A stretch of 64,000 nt of DNA from Clostridium magnum DSM 2767 (GTDB lineage: Bacteria; Bacillota; Clostridia; Clostridiales; Clostridiaceae). Under the pieces are notes generated by a model that was given only the letters and a program-made list of their open reading frames with translations, was not told the DNA's origin and did not search any database. The DNA lies in assembly GCF_001623875.1 (NCBI RefSeq), contig NZ_LWAE01000001.1:806001-870000 (forward strand), given 5' to 3'. Positions 38,254 to 48,219 of this stretch are shown piece after piece; position 1 is the stretch's first letter; each line of letters opens with the position of its first letter. The position numbers and the translations under genes were made by a program.

Positions 38254-38853
38254 ATGCAAATAAAGAGAATTCCTGCAGGGGTTTATGCGACTAACTGTTA
38301 CATATTAATGGATGAGGGCACAAAGGAAGCAGCAGTAATTGATCCTGGTGGAGAGGCTGATAACCTAATAAAAGCAGCAAAAGATATGGGTGCAAAAGTA
38401 AAGTATATATTACTAACCCATGGTCATGCGGATCACACAGGTGCAGCAGTTCAGTTAAAAAAGGAGTTTACTGCACCTATATACATAAATGAACAGGACT
38501 ATAAACTAATTAATAATGGAGAATTTATGTATGGTGATATAGTAGAAAGTGTTGATAAATATATTAACGAAGGAGATACATTTATATTAGGTAGTATGCA
38601 AATAAAGTGTATTTTAACTCCAGGTCATACGCCTGGTGGAGTTTGCTTTATAGTAAATGACAAGGTATTTACGGGAGATACTCTCTTTGCCGGTTCTATA
38701 GGGAGAACCGATTTAGCTGGAGGAGATTTTGAAACAATAATTAAAAGTATAAAAGAGAAGCTTATGGAATTACCTGATCATATGAGAGTGCTTCCGGGAC
38801 ACGGCTTAGAAAGCAATATAGGAAGAGAAAAAATGTATAACCCTTTTTTATGA
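38254..38853 (+). CDS. MBL-fold metallo-hydrolase (glyoxalase II-like)
   Basis: A 199-residue protein with the metallo-beta-lactamase metal site LTHGHADHTGA (HxHxDH), the bridging Asp in FTGDTLFAGSIGR, and His in PGHTPGG and LPGHGLES. The substrate could be S-lactoylglutathione-like thioesters or another ester; the family cannot be resolved from sequence. GGGGAGGTATTTCT precedes the ATG. The stop codon TGA (38851-38853) is part of the ATGA at which element copy C is inserted. Confidence 0.92.
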   Translation: MQIKRIPAGVYATNCYILMDEGTKEAAVIDPGGEADNLIKAAKDMGAKVKYILLTHGHADHTGAAVQLKKEFTAPIYINEQDYKLINNGEFMYGDIVESVDKYINEGDTFILGSMQIKCILTPGHTPGGVCFIVNDKVFTGDTLFAGSIGRTDLAGGDFETIIKSIKEKLMELPDHMRVLPGHGLESNIGREKMYNPFL

Positions 38854-39046
38854 ATTGGAAACTTGAATCAGATGGGGTTTCAAACCCCATCTGATTCTTA
38901 GTTGAACGAATCCAGGGACGTAGCCGCTCTTTACTGCCAGTTAAGCAGAGAACAAAAATCTATAATTTTGTGTGAATCGCTTACTCCTCTGACGTTAGGA
39001 AGAGGAGTTTCATATAAAGATGGCAGTATTAGAGCGGGTAGTCATC
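38854..39046 (+). repeat. Dispersed structured element copy C (long form)
   Basis: It starts directly after ATGA (38850-38853) and ends GAGCGGGTAGTCATC. Pairings: a 5' hairpin (AATCAGATGGGG with CCCCATCTGATT), CCGCTC with GAGCGG, ACTGCCA with TGGCAGT, an internal ACAAAA/TTTTGT hairpin and ACTCCTC/GAGGAGT. No ORF. It occupies most of the 302 bases between the MBL gene and hemZ. Confidence 0.9.
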
Positions 39047-39155
39047 GGATAAAGATTGGGAATGGAGAATTCAGATGAAGTTGTATCTTAAATCTCAATT
39101 CTCCGTTTTTAATTTTAAAGCTAAAGATTAAGGAGGCTTAAATAAAAGAAACATA

Positions 39156-40586
39156 ATGAAAATAAGAATTAAATTAAATAATATGCAGTATAGGTATGAT
39201 ATCTATCAAATAATTAACATATTTTTTAGTCTTTCTGATATTGAATTTGTAGAAGAAGACTGGAATTTCAGTATAGAACTTACTAAAGGGAAAGTAGTTA
39301 TTACACACAAAGAGAATTCTAAGGAGATAGCCTTAAATAGTAAACTTCCATATAAGGATGGAGTAAAGAAGGCAGTATTTAAGTATTTTTCAGAGGAAAC
39401 AGGAGAAGAAATGCCATGGGGAGCACTGATAGGTGTTAAGCCTAGCAAAATTGCTTTGTCATTAATAAATGAAGGTAGAGACAATGAATATATAGTAAAT
39501 TACTTTAGAGAGCATTATAGTACTAGAAAAGATAAGGCGGAGCTTTGTATAAATGTAGCTAAGGTAGAAGAGGAACTAGTAAATACAGATGAAGAGAATA
39601 TTAGTATTTATATAGGAATGCCCTTCTGTCCTACAAGATGTCTTTATTGTTCCTTTACATCTAATCCTATTGAGGGATGTAAGAGTTTAGTAGAACCATA
39701 TCTAAATAGTTTGTACTATGAAATAGATAAAACTGCTGATTACATAAAAGAAAAGAATTTAAATATTCAATGTGTTTATTTTGGAGGGGGTACTCCTACA
39801 GCTGTTAATGATGAGCAATTTGAAAAAGTCATGGAGCATATTCATAATAGATTCATAGCTCAAAATAATGTTGAAGAATTTACTGTAGAATGTGGAAGAC
39901 CAGACAGTATTACTTCAAGTAAACTTAACAGCATGAAAAAGTATAATGTACACAGAATAAGTATAAATCCGCAGACTATGAACGATGATACTTTGAAGTT
40001 GATTGGAAGAAGGCATAATGTTAAAGATGTAATAGATAAATATATCATGGCAAAAGAATGTGGATTCAAAAATATAAATATGGATATTATTGTAGGCCTT
40101 CCTGGAGAAGGTTTATCTCATGTGCAGAGAACTTGCGAAGAAATACTAAAGCTTAATCCGGAGAGCATAACAGTTCATGGTATGTCTATTAAAAGAGCTT
40201 CTAAGCTTCATGAGAATATAATTAATAAAGTAAGCTTTGCTACGCCAGAGCAAAGTGAATTAAATTTAATGTATGAGAAAACTGTGTTACTAGCTAAAGA
40301 TTTAAACATGAAACCATACTATATGTATAGACAAAAAAATATGGTGGGAAATATGGAGAATATAGGGTATACTATAGAAGGTAAAGAAGCAGTATATAAC
40401 ATTCAAATGATTGAAGAAAGACAGACTATTATAGCCTGCGGGGCTGGTGCAGTTACTAAAGTGGTATTTTTAGATGAGAATAGACTCGAAAGACACTTCA
40501 ATGTTAAGGATGTTAGAGAATATTTAAATAGAGTGGATGAAATGGTTCAAAAGAAATTGAATCTTTTAGATACATTGTATAAATAG
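39156..40586 (+). CDS. hemZ: Oxygen-independent coproporphyrinogen III oxidase-like radical SAM protein HemZ
   Basis: A 476-residue HemZ/HemN family radical SAM protein. The cluster is Cys158, Cys162 and Cys165 ([13 protein letters not shown]), and YFGGGTPTA is the SAM-binding glycine motif. About 150 N-terminal residues precede the radical SAM domain, typical of HemZ rather than HemN. The position between the MBL gene and hisS is the usual clostridial one. The ATG at 39156 is oddly far (about 19 bases) from the only good ribosome site AAGGAGG; no standard start codon lies closer in frame. Confidence 0.92.
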   Translation: MKIRIKLNNMQYRYDIYQIINIFFSLSDIEFVEEDWNFSIELTKGKVVITHKENSKEIALNSKLPYKDGVKKAVFKYFSEETGEEMPWGALIGVKPSKIALSLINEGRDNEYIVNYFREHYSTRKDKAELCINVAKVEEELVNTDEENISIYIGMPFCPTRCLYCSFTSNPIEGCKSLVEPYLNSLYYEIDKTADYIKEKNLNIQCVYFGGGTPTAVNDEQFEKVMEHIHNRFIAQNNVEEFTVECGRPDSITSSKLNSMKKYNVHRISINPQTMNDDTLKLIGRRHNVKDVIDKYIMAKECGFKNINMDIIVGLPGEGLSHVQRTCEEILKLNPESITVHGMSIKRASKLHENIINKVSFATPEQSELNLMYEKTVLLAKDLNMKPYYMYRQKNMVGNMENIGYTIEGKEAVYNIQMIEERQTIIACGAGAVTKVVFLDENRLERHFNVKDVREYLNRVDEMVQKKLNLLDTLYK

Positions 40587-40602
40587 AGGAGGAACTAAAA
40601 AA

Positions 40603-41850
40603 ATGGCTATGCAGGCACCTAAAGGTACGAAAGATTTATTACCGATGGATTCATACAAATGGCATTATGTTGAAAATAAATTTAAAGAGTTAGCAGATGA
40701 GTATGGAATAAGAGAAATAAGAACTCCAATGTTTGAACATACAGAATTATTTACAAGAGGAGTAGGAGAAACTACTGACGTTGTGCAGAAGGAAATGTAT
40801 ACTTTTGAGGATAAGGGTGGTAGAAGTGTTACACTAAAACCAGAAGGAACAGCCCCAGCGGTAAGAGCTTTTATTGAAAGTAGTCTCTATAATGAAGCTC
40901 AACCAACAAAGCTTTACTATTTTACGCCAGCTTTTAGATATGAAAATGTTCAAAAAGGTAGATTAAGACAGTTTCATCAATTTGGAATTGAAGTTTTTGG
41001 TTCAAAAGAGGCTTCAATAGATGCAGAAGGTATAAGTCTAGCAATGAGAGCAATAAATGAATTAGGATTAAAGGACTTAAGCTTAAATATAAACAGCTTA
41101 GGATGTCCAGAATGTAGAAAAAAATATAATGATGCATTAAAACAATTCTTACAAGAAAATTATGAGGGATTATGTGGTACTTGTAAATCAAGATTTGAAA
41201 GAAACCCAATGAGAATCCTTGATTGCAAGGAGAAGAAATGCAAAGAGATAACAAAAAATGCTCCAACTATACTTGATTACATATGCGATGAGTGTAAAGA
41301 TCATTTTGAAGAATTAAAAAAATACTTACAGGCAATGGATATTGAGTATACAGTTGACCCTAATATAGTAAGAGGGTTAGATTATTATACAAAGACTGTT
41401 TTTGAAATTATATATAAAGATTTAACAGTTTGCGGTGGTGGAAGATACGATAAGCTTATTGAAGAATTAGGTGGACCAGATATGCCTGCCTTTGGATTTG
41501 CAGCAGGGCTTGAAAGACTTATTATGACTTTAGATGCAGAAGGCTTAGAAATACCTAATTCAAGTTATATAGACTTATATGTAGGGGCAATGGGAGCAGA
41601 TGCAAAGATAGCATCCTTAAAGTTAATAAATAATTTAAGGAAAAAGGGCGTAAAATGCGATTGCGATCACATGAATAGAAGTGTTAAAGCCTCAATGAAA
41701 TACGCAAATAAAACAAATTGCAGATTTACAGTTATACTTGGAGACAACGAGTTACAATTGGGCACAGCGAAGCTTAAAAGAATGAGTGATGGAGAACAAT
41801 TCGAAGTTAACCTAAAGGATTTAGATAGCATTGTAGAATTATTAAAATGA
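40603..41850 (+). CDS. hisS: Histidyl-tRNA synthetase
   Basis: A 415-residue class II synthetase. Motif 1 region [19 protein letters not shown], motif 2 [17 protein letters not shown] and [18 protein letters not shown], the HisA motif [12 protein letters not shown] and motif 3 GFAAGLERL are present, and the C-terminal anticodon-binding domain is complete. GAGGAGGAACTAAAAAA precedes the ATG, 16 bases after hemZ. The stop TGA is part of the ATGA at which element copy D begins. Confidence 0.98.
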   Translation: MAMQAPKGTKDLLPMDSYKWHYVENKFKELADEYGIREIRTPMFEHTELFTRGVGETTDVVQKEMYTFEDKGGRSVTLKPEGTAPAVRAFIESSLYNEAQPTKLYYFTPAFRYENVQKGRLRQFHQFGIEVFGSKEASIDAEGISLAMRAINELGLKDLSLNINSLGCPECRKKYNDALKQFLQENYEGLCGTCKSRFERNPMRILDCKEKKCKEITKNAPTILDYICDECKDHFEELKKYLQAMDIEYTVDPNIVRGLDYYTKTVFEIIYKDLTVCGGGRYDKLIEELGGPDMPAFGFAAGLERLIMTLDAEGLEIPNSSYIDLYVGAMGADAKIASLKLINNLRKKGVKCDCDHMNRSVKASMKYANKTNCRFTVILGDNELQLGTAKLKRMSDGEQFEVNLKDLDSIVELLK

Positions 41851-42087
41851 AGTGAAACTTGAATCAGATGGGGTTTGTCTTCGACTCCGGGGCGTTGCCC
41901 GTTAAATGCCATTTAGGCATTTAACCCCCACCTGATTCTTAGTTGAACGAATCCAGGGACGTAGCCGCTCTTTCCCCCCAGTTAAGCAGAGAACCAAAAT
42001 CTATGATTTTGTGTGAATCGATTACTCCTCTGACGTTAGGAAGAGGAGTTTCATATAAAGGTGGCAGTATTAGAGCGGGTAGTCATC
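41851..42087 (+). repeat. Dispersed structured element copy D (long form, extended 5' arm)
   Basis: It starts directly after ATGA (41847-41850, including the hisS stop) and ends GAGCGGGTAGTCATC. The 5' hairpin is enlarged by extra, GC-richer sequence that itself can fold (AAATGCCATTTAGGCATTT). The ACTGCCA arm of copy C reads CCCCCCA here and pairs only partly with TGGCAGT. It lies between hisS and aspS. Confidence 0.88.
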
Positions 42088-42133
42088 GGAAAAAAATAGA
42101 AGAATATTAAGTGATTTATTGGAGGATTAGAAA

Positions 42134-43918
42134 ATGGGAGAAGCATTACAAGGACTTAAAAGAACCATTATGTGTGGTGAATTAAGAGAGTCCCATGTAG
42201 GTAATAAGTATACTGTTATGGGATGGGTTCAAAGAAGAAGAAACTTAGGAGGACTTGAGTTCGTTGATTTAAGAGATAGAACAGGGATACTTCAAGTTGT
42301 TTTTGGAGAAGAGATAAATAAAGAAACTTTCGAAAAGGCAGATACTGTAAGATCAGAGTACTGTATAGCTGTAACAGGAACTTTAGTTAAGAGAGAATCT
42401 CCAAATAAAGAAATTCCTACAGGTATGGTGGAATTAAAAGGAGAAGAAATTAAAATTTTATCAGAATCAGAAACACCACCTATTTACATAAAAGAAAACC
42501 TAGATGCTGGTGAAAATATTAGATTAAAATATAGATATCTTGATCTTAGAAGACCTGATATGCAAAAAATATTTATGATAAGACATAGGGCTGCTAAGAT
42601 AGTTAGAGACTTCCTTGATGAGAACGGATTCCTTGAAATGGAGACACCGATACTTGGTAAGAGTACACCAGAAGGTGCTAGAGACTATCTTGTTCCAAGT
42701 AGAAACTATCCAGGAAAGTTTTATGCATTACCTCAATCACCTCAGCTTTTTAAACAGCTTTTGATGATGTCTGGATATGATAGATACTTCCAAATAGCAA
42801 AATGCTTTAGAGATGAGGATTTAAGAGCTAATAGACAGCCAGAATTTACACAAATAGATATGGAACTTTCTTTTGTGGAAGAAGATGATGTTATAGGTTT
42901 GAATGAAAGATTAGTTCAGAAGGTATTTAAGGAAGTTGCAGGAGTTGATGTTAAGCTTCCAATAGAGAGAATGCCTTATAAAATAGCTATGGAAAAGTAC
43001 GGAAGCGATAAACCAGATTTAAGATTTGGTATGGAAATAAATGATTTAAGTGAAGTTGTTAAGGATGTTGATTTTAAAGTTTTCCAAGATGCTTTAGCAA
43101 ACAACGGATCAGTTAGAGCTATAAAGGCTGAAAATTGTGCTGGAATGGGAAGAAAACAAATTGATAAATTAGTTGACTTTGTAAAAGGATATGGAGCTAA
43201 AGGTCTTGCATGGGTAGCTTATAAAGAAGACGGAATAAAATCTTCTATAGCTAAATTCTTAGATGAAGAACAAACTAAGGTTGTATTGGACAAAATCGAA
43301 GCTAAAGTTGGTGATCTAGTACTTATAGTAGCTGATAAGAACAGTGTTGTATTTCAAAGCTTAGGTGCATTAAGACTTCACATGGCTAAGGAATTAGGAA
43401 TACTAGAAAATAATAATGAGTATAGATTTGTATGGATAACTGAATTCCCATTACTTTCATACAATGAAGAGGAAGAAAGATTCCAAGCAGAGCATCATCC
43501 ATTTACATCACCTATGGATGAAGATATTCAATATCTAGAAAGTGATCCAGGAAGGGTTAGAGCTAAGGCTTATGACATAGTATTGAATGGGGAAGAATTA
43601 GGTGGAGGAAGTATAAGAATACATGATATAAAACTTCAACAAAAAATGCTTGGATTCCTAGGATTCACTGAAGAAAGTGCTTGGGAAAGCTTTGGATTCT
43701 TACTTGAAGCATTTAAATATGGAGCACCACCACATGGCGGATTAGCTTTCGGCTTTGACAGAATGGTTATGTTCCTTGCTGGTACAGAAAACATAAAGGA
43801 TGTTATAACATTCCCTAAAAATCAAAATGCATTCTGTCCTTTAACAGAAGCTCCAAATGTAGTTGATGATATTCAATTAAAAGAACTTGGAATTTTAATG
43901 AAAGAAGAAGAAAAATAA
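42134..43918 (+). CDS. aspS: Aspartyl-tRNA synthetase
   Basis: A 594-residue bacterial-type class II synthetase: N-terminal OB anticodon domain (VMGWVQRRRNLGGLEFVDLR), motif 2 FRDEDLRANRQPEFTQID, a GAD insertion of about 130 residues, and motif 3 GLAFGFDRMVMFLAG. GGAGGATTAGAAA precedes the ATG. Relatives with this layout are often non-discriminating (also charging tRNA-Asn) where asparagine is made by GatCAB, but this cannot be decided here. Confidence 0.98.
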   Translation: MGEALQGLKRTIMCGELRESHVGNKYTVMGWVQRRRNLGGLEFVDLRDRTGILQVVFGEEINKETFEKADTVRSEYCIAVTGTLVKRESPNKEIPTGMVELKGEEIKILSESETPPIYIKENLDAGENIRLKYRYLDLRRPDMQKIFMIRHRAAKIVRDFLDENGFLEMETPILGKSTPEGARDYLVPSRNYPGKFYALPQSPQLFKQLLMMSGYDRYFQIAKCFRDEDLRANRQPEFTQIDMELSFVEEDDVIGLNERLVQKVFKEVAGVDVKLPIERMPYKIAMEKYGSDKPDLRFGMEINDLSEVVKDVDFKVFQDALANNGSVRAIKAENCAGMGRKQIDKLVDFVKGYGAKGLAWVAYKEDGIKSSIAKFLDEEQTKVVLDKIEAKVGDLVLIVADKNSVVFQSLGALRLHMAKELGILENNNEYRFVWITEFPLLSYNEEEERFQAEHHPFTSPMDEDIQYLESDPGRVRAKAYDIVLNGEELGGGSIRIHDIKLQQKMLGFLGFTEESAWESFGFLLEAFKYGAPPHGGLAFGFDRMVMFLAGTENIKDVITFPKNQNAFCPLTEAPNVVDDIQLKELGILMKEEEK

Positions 43919-44021
43919 AGATATTTTTGAATTATGATAAAATTCAAAAAAAATCAACATGTTAAACTTATAAATAATATAGTATAATATAAGTATAGAA
44001 ATGTTAAAACAAAGTAAAAAT

Positions 44022-44197
44022 TCCTACCATGTGCGTATAATGAGTTTATATTGATCCAACATTTTTTTTATGGGAATCGAGCTCTTTTTGTGGAATGATA
44101 TTCAGGTTTAGTAACTTGAGAACATGAAGCAAAAAGGAGATACCCACCTGCGAGGAGCGGGTTCAAAAATGACTCAAAATACGGCATGGTGGGGTTT
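44022..44197 (+). ncRNA. ssrS: 6S RNA
   Basis: A region of about 175 bases downstream of aspS without an ORF. CCTACCATG pairs with CATGGTGGG, and GTAT with ATAC, giving the long terminal stem; the flanks ATGTGCG and ACGGCAT match the closing-stem pattern of bacterial 6S RNA. CTCTTTTTGT pairs with GCAAAAAGGAG in the apical half, leaving the large central bubble that mimics an open promoter. A T-run (GTTTTATTTT) follows. 6S RNA binds sigma-A RNA polymerase and modulates transcription in stationary phase. Ends are approximate. Confidence 0.85.
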
Positions 44198-44308
44198 TAT
44201 TTTCATGCAAAATTATACTTAATATCATAGGTAGTAAGTTATATGTCTTCTCTTAATAATTTAAATCTAAGAAGAGAAGTAGTTAAACAGAGGATGGGGG
44301 TTTGAACT

Positions 44309-45271
44309 ATGAGTAAGGGTTATATATACATCATTTTGTCTGCCATAATATTTAGCACTATGGAGATAGCCGGAAAAGTTGTTTCAAAAGAGATTAATCC
44401 CTTTGAGTTAAATTTTTTAAGGTTTCTTATAGGTGCATTGATATTGTTGCCATTGGCTATAAAGGATTTGAGAAAAAGAAAAATTGATCTCAATAAAAAT
44501 GATGTTGGATATTTTTTTATAAGTGGTTTTTTATGCATATTTGTAAGTATGTCTTTCTTTCAATTAGCCATAGTGTATACTAAGGCTTCAACTGTTGCAA
44601 TAGTCTTTAGTACAAATCCAGTCTTTACAATTCCATTTGCATATTTTCTCTTAAAAGAACAGTTAAATAAAAATACAATCTTTTCTCTATTAATTAGTTT
44701 ATTAGGATTAATATGTATACTAAATCCTTTTAATATTCATAGTGATATTAAGGGGATAGTACTTGCTATTTTAGCTGCAATTACCTTTTCATTCTATAGT
44801 GTTATAGGAAAAATGCGTTCTGATAGATATGGAAGCATAATTATGAATTGTTTTACTTTTCTTGCGGGGAATTTCATAATGCTATTCTTAATGCTAATAT
44901 CTCATATACAGTATATAGTTAAATTAAATGAGAAAGCTGGGTTATCATTATTATCTAATATACCGATAATATATGGTATTAATCAAGGTAATATATTTAC
45001 TTTGATGTATCTTGGTATTGTAGTAACTGGATTAGGTTATTTATTCTATTTTTATGCTATGGAAGAGACTTCCGCTACTACTGCTTCTATAGTGTTTTTT
45101 ATAAAACCAGCATTGGCACCAATATTATCACTTATGGTATTACATGAAAGCATATCAAGTAATACTATATTAGGTATACTATTTATCCTAATAGGATCTT
45201 ATATAACCTTTATAGGTAGAAGCAGTAGAAGTAATACAGGAATCACTGAAATTAAAAATATAAAAATTTAA
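44309..45271 (+). CDS. EamA/DMT family transporter
   Basis: A 320-residue integral membrane protein with ten hydrophobic helices in two EamA repeats (for example IYIILSAIIFSTMEIAGKVV and ILAAITFSFYSVIGKM). Drug/metabolite transporters of this family export amino acids, sugars or other small molecules; the substrate is unknown. AGGATGGGGGTTTGAACT precedes the ATG. It has no clear partner gene. Confidence 0.92.
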   Translation: MSKGYIYIILSAIIFSTMEIAGKVVSKEINPFELNFLRFLIGALILLPLAIKDLRKRKIDLNKNDVGYFFISGFLCIFVSMSFFQLAIVYTKASTVAIVFSTNPVFTIPFAYFLLKEQLNKNTIFSLLISLLGLICILNPFNIHSDIKGIVLAILAAITFSFYSVIGKMRSDRYGSIIMNCFTFLAGNFIMLFLMLISHIQYIVKLNEKAGLSLLSNIPIIYGINQGNIFTLMYLGIVVTGLGYLFYFYAMEETSATTASIVFFIKPALAPILSLMVLHESISSNTILGILFILIGSYITFIGRSSRSNTGITEIKNIKI

Positions 45272-45310
45272 ATAAAAAAGATATCTATATGTAGACATCT
45301 AGGTTAGGAA

Positions 45311-45363
45311 TTAACCTTATACTCAACAATACATTTACAATGTTTCATGGAGTATAAGGTTAA
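45311..45363. terminator. 14-bp inverted repeat between convergent genes
   Basis: TTAACCTTATACTC (45311-45324) is perfectly complementary to GAGTATAAGGTTAA (45350-45363), with a 25-base loop. There is no T-run. It probably ends transcription from both sides but would be an atypical terminator. Confidence 0.5.
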
Positions 45364-45373
45364 TCATCCAAAG

Positions 45374-46033
45374 TTATAGCTTTTTCTTTAGTGACGATAA
45401 TGATTCAATTATTTCTTCCTTAGAGAGGTTTCCATTTTCTAAGTCTTCATCATCCTTATTTAAAAGCTCTTCATAGAAGGAAATACCTTTTTCTAAAAGA
45501 TTTTTATTAAAATCATTCTCCTCTAAAATTTCATAAAGTATGTTTTCGGCTTTATCATAGTTTTTAGTTTTAATATAATAATCAATCATTTTATTTTGAA
45601 GGATAACAGGAACTTTATAATTACAGATTTTTTCTATAATAATATCCATATCTGAGAAAAAACCTTGAAGATCACAGTCTTCATCCTTGTTTAAAAAGGC
45701 CTCTAAAAATAAATTTAAAGATTTTAGATATATGTAAAATGATTCATCTGAATTACCTAAATCTTCAAGTATTTCCGCATCTTCTTCTAAGAGCTTTGCC
45801 ATCATTATACACTTATCTGCATTTATTGTCCCATCAGTCTTTACCATATCTATTAAATTTTCATCAGAAAATGAATTGAAAAACTTAAAACCTAGCCTAA
45901 ATAAATCTTTAAGAGTATTGTCGATTACAATTAAGGCCTCTTCGTTTTTGCCTTCTTCTCTATATTCTTTTATTTTAGCAAGAGCTTCATTAAATTTTCC
46001 AACTAACTCTGCTGTAAGATTACGCTTTAACAT
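45374..46033 (-). CDS. DUF6483-like helical protein
   Basis: A 219-residue soluble, acidic, fully helical protein with two TPR-like helix pairs (EYREEGKNEEALIVIDNTL and IKTKNYDKAENILYEIL). It resembles the clostridial DUF6483 family as I recall it, of unknown function. AGGAGGTAAAACGT precedes the ATG. It is transcribed alone. Confidence 0.8.
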   Translation of the reverse strand: MLKRNLTAELVGKFNEALAKIKEYREEGKNEEALIVIDNTLKDLFRLGFKFFNSFSDENLIDMVKTDGTINADKCIMMAKLLEEDAEILEDLGNSDESFYIYLKSLNLFLEAFLNKDEDCDLQGFFSDMDIIIEKICNYKVPVILQNKMIDYYIKTKNYDKAENILYEILEENDFNKNLLEKGISFYEELLNKDDEDLENGNLSKEEIIESLSSLKKKL

Positions 46034-46108
46034 ACGTTTTACCTCCTTACAATATTGAGTTATCCTATAGATAGTCGTTCTAACACTACCATCTAATTAA
46101 CTTTGACT

Positions 46109-47196
46109 TTATATTAAATTATTTGCAATGTTAACTAAAAAATCCTGAACGTTTGTGACTATAGAAGTTACTTCAAGACTTCCTCTATCTCTAAGCTTAT
46201 TTACACCAAATTCTGAAATATCTACAGTATATATGTAAACAGGTCTAATTGTATCACCATCAACTCTAAACATTGGAGTCATGTTTCCAGTAGCAATTGT
46301 ATGAAGTTGAGTGGCTAGACATATGACAGTGGTAGCTTTTTTGCAATGTACTCTCATTGCATCTTGAGCATCATAGACATTAGAAATAACTGGAGGCAGA
46401 GGACCATCATCTCTTATGGAACCAGCAAGTACAAGGGGATGTTATTTTTAATACAAGAATAAACAACTCCATCTTTAATATTTTCTTGTTCCACAAATTT
46501 TTCTAATGAACCTGCACGTCTAGCTTTATTAATAATATCTATATGATTATAATGTCCATTAAAAACAGATTGTTGTGTGTAGATATTTTGGCCAAGTGCA
46601 GTTCGTAGTATAGATCCTTCTAAATCATGAGTTGCTAATGCATTTCCTGCAAAAATAACGTCTACAAAACCAGCATCGATTAGCCCAGCCATGGCATTTT
46701 TCGAATCATGATCAAAAATTACTGCAGGACCTAATACCCACAATATATAACCATGTTCTCTTTCGTGCTTTAATAGTTCATATAAACTATCATAATCTTT
46801 TGAATAAGAGCTTTCCCTTGTTCGTCCAGTTCTAAAAACAAAAGATTGCTGTTCTTCTGACTCGTTGTATGTAAATCCACCTACATGAACATAGATACCG
46901 CTTTCAGCATTTTCATTTCTGCCTAAAATTACACTGTCACCTATGTCTAAATTTCTAAACTCCTTTACTTCTAAACTTTTATCGTTTTTTAAAACTACAA
47001 CACAGTCCATACGGCTTTCAGAAGCTAGTATCCATTTACCATCTACCTTAAAGTATTCTGGATAAATAGAAGTTGCATGGTAGTTTTCAGGAGCAACACC
47101 TTTAATGGTAACTTTTTCTATAATTACATTTGGTGCTGCAACAAATTGATCTTTTGTGAAATCTGGTGAATGATATTTTGGTAATCTAAAATTCAT
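46109..47196 (-). pseudogene. LOR/SDH-type (TIGR00300) gene with a frameshift
   Basis: The gene starts at 47196 (MNFRLPKYHSPDFTKDQF, ribosome site GGAGG) and runs to residue 260, where ...NNIPLYLLVP-stop ends the frame. The adjacent frame continues the family sequence as VLAGSIRDDGPLPPV and on to 46109. One base appears lost in the C-run of the minus strand (GGGG at 46435-46438). The intact protein would resemble the LOR/SDH bifunctional family, related to ornithine cyclodeaminase-type and arginine-catabolism enzymes. It may be a real recent mutation, programmed shift or sequencing error; the rest of the sequence is well kept, which argues for a recent or artificial event. Confidence 0.85.
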
Positions 47197-47454
47197 AAAA
47201 AAACCTCCAAAGTAAAAATAAGGAATTTAATAATACTGCGAAATATTAAATATATTATATCAAATAAATGAAATAAGTACTAATTTATGTTTTAATTGTA
47301 CTTTTAAATATGAATTAAATGGAGTATGTCTTTTAAGAAAAAGATTTATATAAGATACATTTATTTAAGTTCATAAATTTTTAAAAGGACTCATTTTGTA
47401 TAAGCATAAAAATTTCAGGTCGGGAAAAGCTAGTACTAGAAAGGAGCGATAATT

Positions 47455-47592
47455 ATGGCAAATAAAATGCAGTATACAAATAATAATAAAAAAGCTGATG
47501 GCAGATTTAGAAAAAAACACATAAATCATGATCCTCAAGATGAAAGTTCTAGGGCTAAATTCGGTACTATGTCAGAGAAACATTTAGATTAA
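47455..47592 (+). CDS. Small basic hydrophilic protein 1
   Basis: A 45-residue protein, MANKMQYTNNNKKADG at the N-terminus, rich in Lys, Asn and His, with no hydrophobic segment. AAAGGAGCGATAATT precedes the ATG. It is the first of five very short genes (47.4-48.5 kb) with good ribosome sites. Composition and location beside spore-coat and SASP genes suggest a minor spore protein, but no family is recognised. Confidence 0.75.
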   Translation: MANKMQYTNNNKKADGRFRKKHINHDPQDESSRAKFGTMSEKHLD

Positions 47593-47687
47593 TAAATATT
47601 AAATAGATATCTTATTATTTATTTTTGTTAAAGGTTTTAATATTAATATAGATTAAACAGAATAAAAACATGAAAAGGAGAATTTTT

Positions 47688-47834
47688 ATGGATACTAAAC
47701 TTTCACCAGAAAATAAAGCTGCAAATCCTAAAAAATGGTCCGATGATCCCAATAGTGCTAAATATCACTCCAGAAGTGCTAGTTACAAGGCACAGCATAA
47801 AAATGGTAAGAATTCTAAAGAAAATTGGAGCTAG
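47688..47834 (+). CDS. Small basic hydrophilic protein 2
   Basis: A 48-residue protein beginning MDTKLSPENKAANPKKWSDD and rich in Lys, Ser and Asn. AAAAGGAGAATTTTT precedes the ATG. Unrecognised; probably part of the same small-protein set. Its hydrophilic, disordered-looking composition resembles minor SASPs, without matching one I know. Confidence 0.75.
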   Translation: MDTKLSPENKAANPKKWSDDPNSAKYHSRSASYKAQHKNGKNSKENWS

Positions 47835-47891
47835 TATTAAAGTAAGTTTTAAAAATAAAACAAAAATGTAAGAATAAGAGGTGACTATTAT

Positions 47892-48050
47892 ATGGGAAAA
47901 TTTGCAAACAAAGGTCATCATGAAAAAGCTATGGAAGAAACTAAAGATTTAATAGATAGAGGTGCAGGTGCGTCTGAAATAAGAGAAAGAACAGGTCTTA
48001 GTAATCACGAAATAGAGAAAGCAAGAGAAAAAATGGAGGGAAATAGATAG
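47892..48050 (+). CDS. Small helix-turn-helix-like protein A
   Basis: A 52-residue charged protein. The segment DLIDRGAGASEIRERTGLSN, continuing into HEIEKAREKM, has the layout of a helix-turn-helix (ASEIRERTGLSNHEIEKAR). The next gene encodes a protein with the same layout, so the two look like diverged duplicates. AAGAGGTGACTATTAT precedes the ATG; the genes are 11 bases apart and likely co-transcribed. Confidence 0.75.
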   Translation: MGKFANKGHHEKAMEETKDLIDRGAGASEIRERTGLSNHEIEKAREKMEGNR

Positions 48051-48061
48051 GAGGTTTATTT

Positions 48062-48205
48062 ATGAGTGAAGAGTTAGAAGGTGCAAAGAAAAAAGCAAGA
48101 GAAATGCTTCTAGATGGAGAAACTCTACAAAGAATAAAAGATGAAACTAGACTAAGACAAAAAGATATTAGAAGAATACAAAAGGATATTACAAATCATT
48201 TTTAG
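48062..48205 (+). CDS. Small helix-turn-helix-like protein B
   Basis: A 47-residue charged protein. LLDGETLQRIKDETRLRQKD aligns with IDRGAGASEIRERTGLSNHE of the preceding protein, suggesting a tandem duplication. AGGAGGTTTATTT precedes the ATG. It could bind DNA or be a structural spore protein; neither is shown. Element copy E lies just downstream in the opposite orientation. Confidence 0.75.
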   Translation: MSEELEGAKKKAREMLLDGETLQRIKDETRLRQKDIRRIQKDITNHF

Positions 48206-48219
48206 TATATATTTTATCC

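Noticed and set aside
41851..42133. T-box leader upstream of aspS
   Set aside because: No T-box sequence, specifier loop or terminator/antiterminator pair; the region is a copy of the dispersed element that also sits before genes unrelated to tRNA.
45311..45363. Operator dyad
   Set aside because: A 14-bp perfect repeat between convergent genes is more simply explained as a transcription end structure, though it lacks T-runs.
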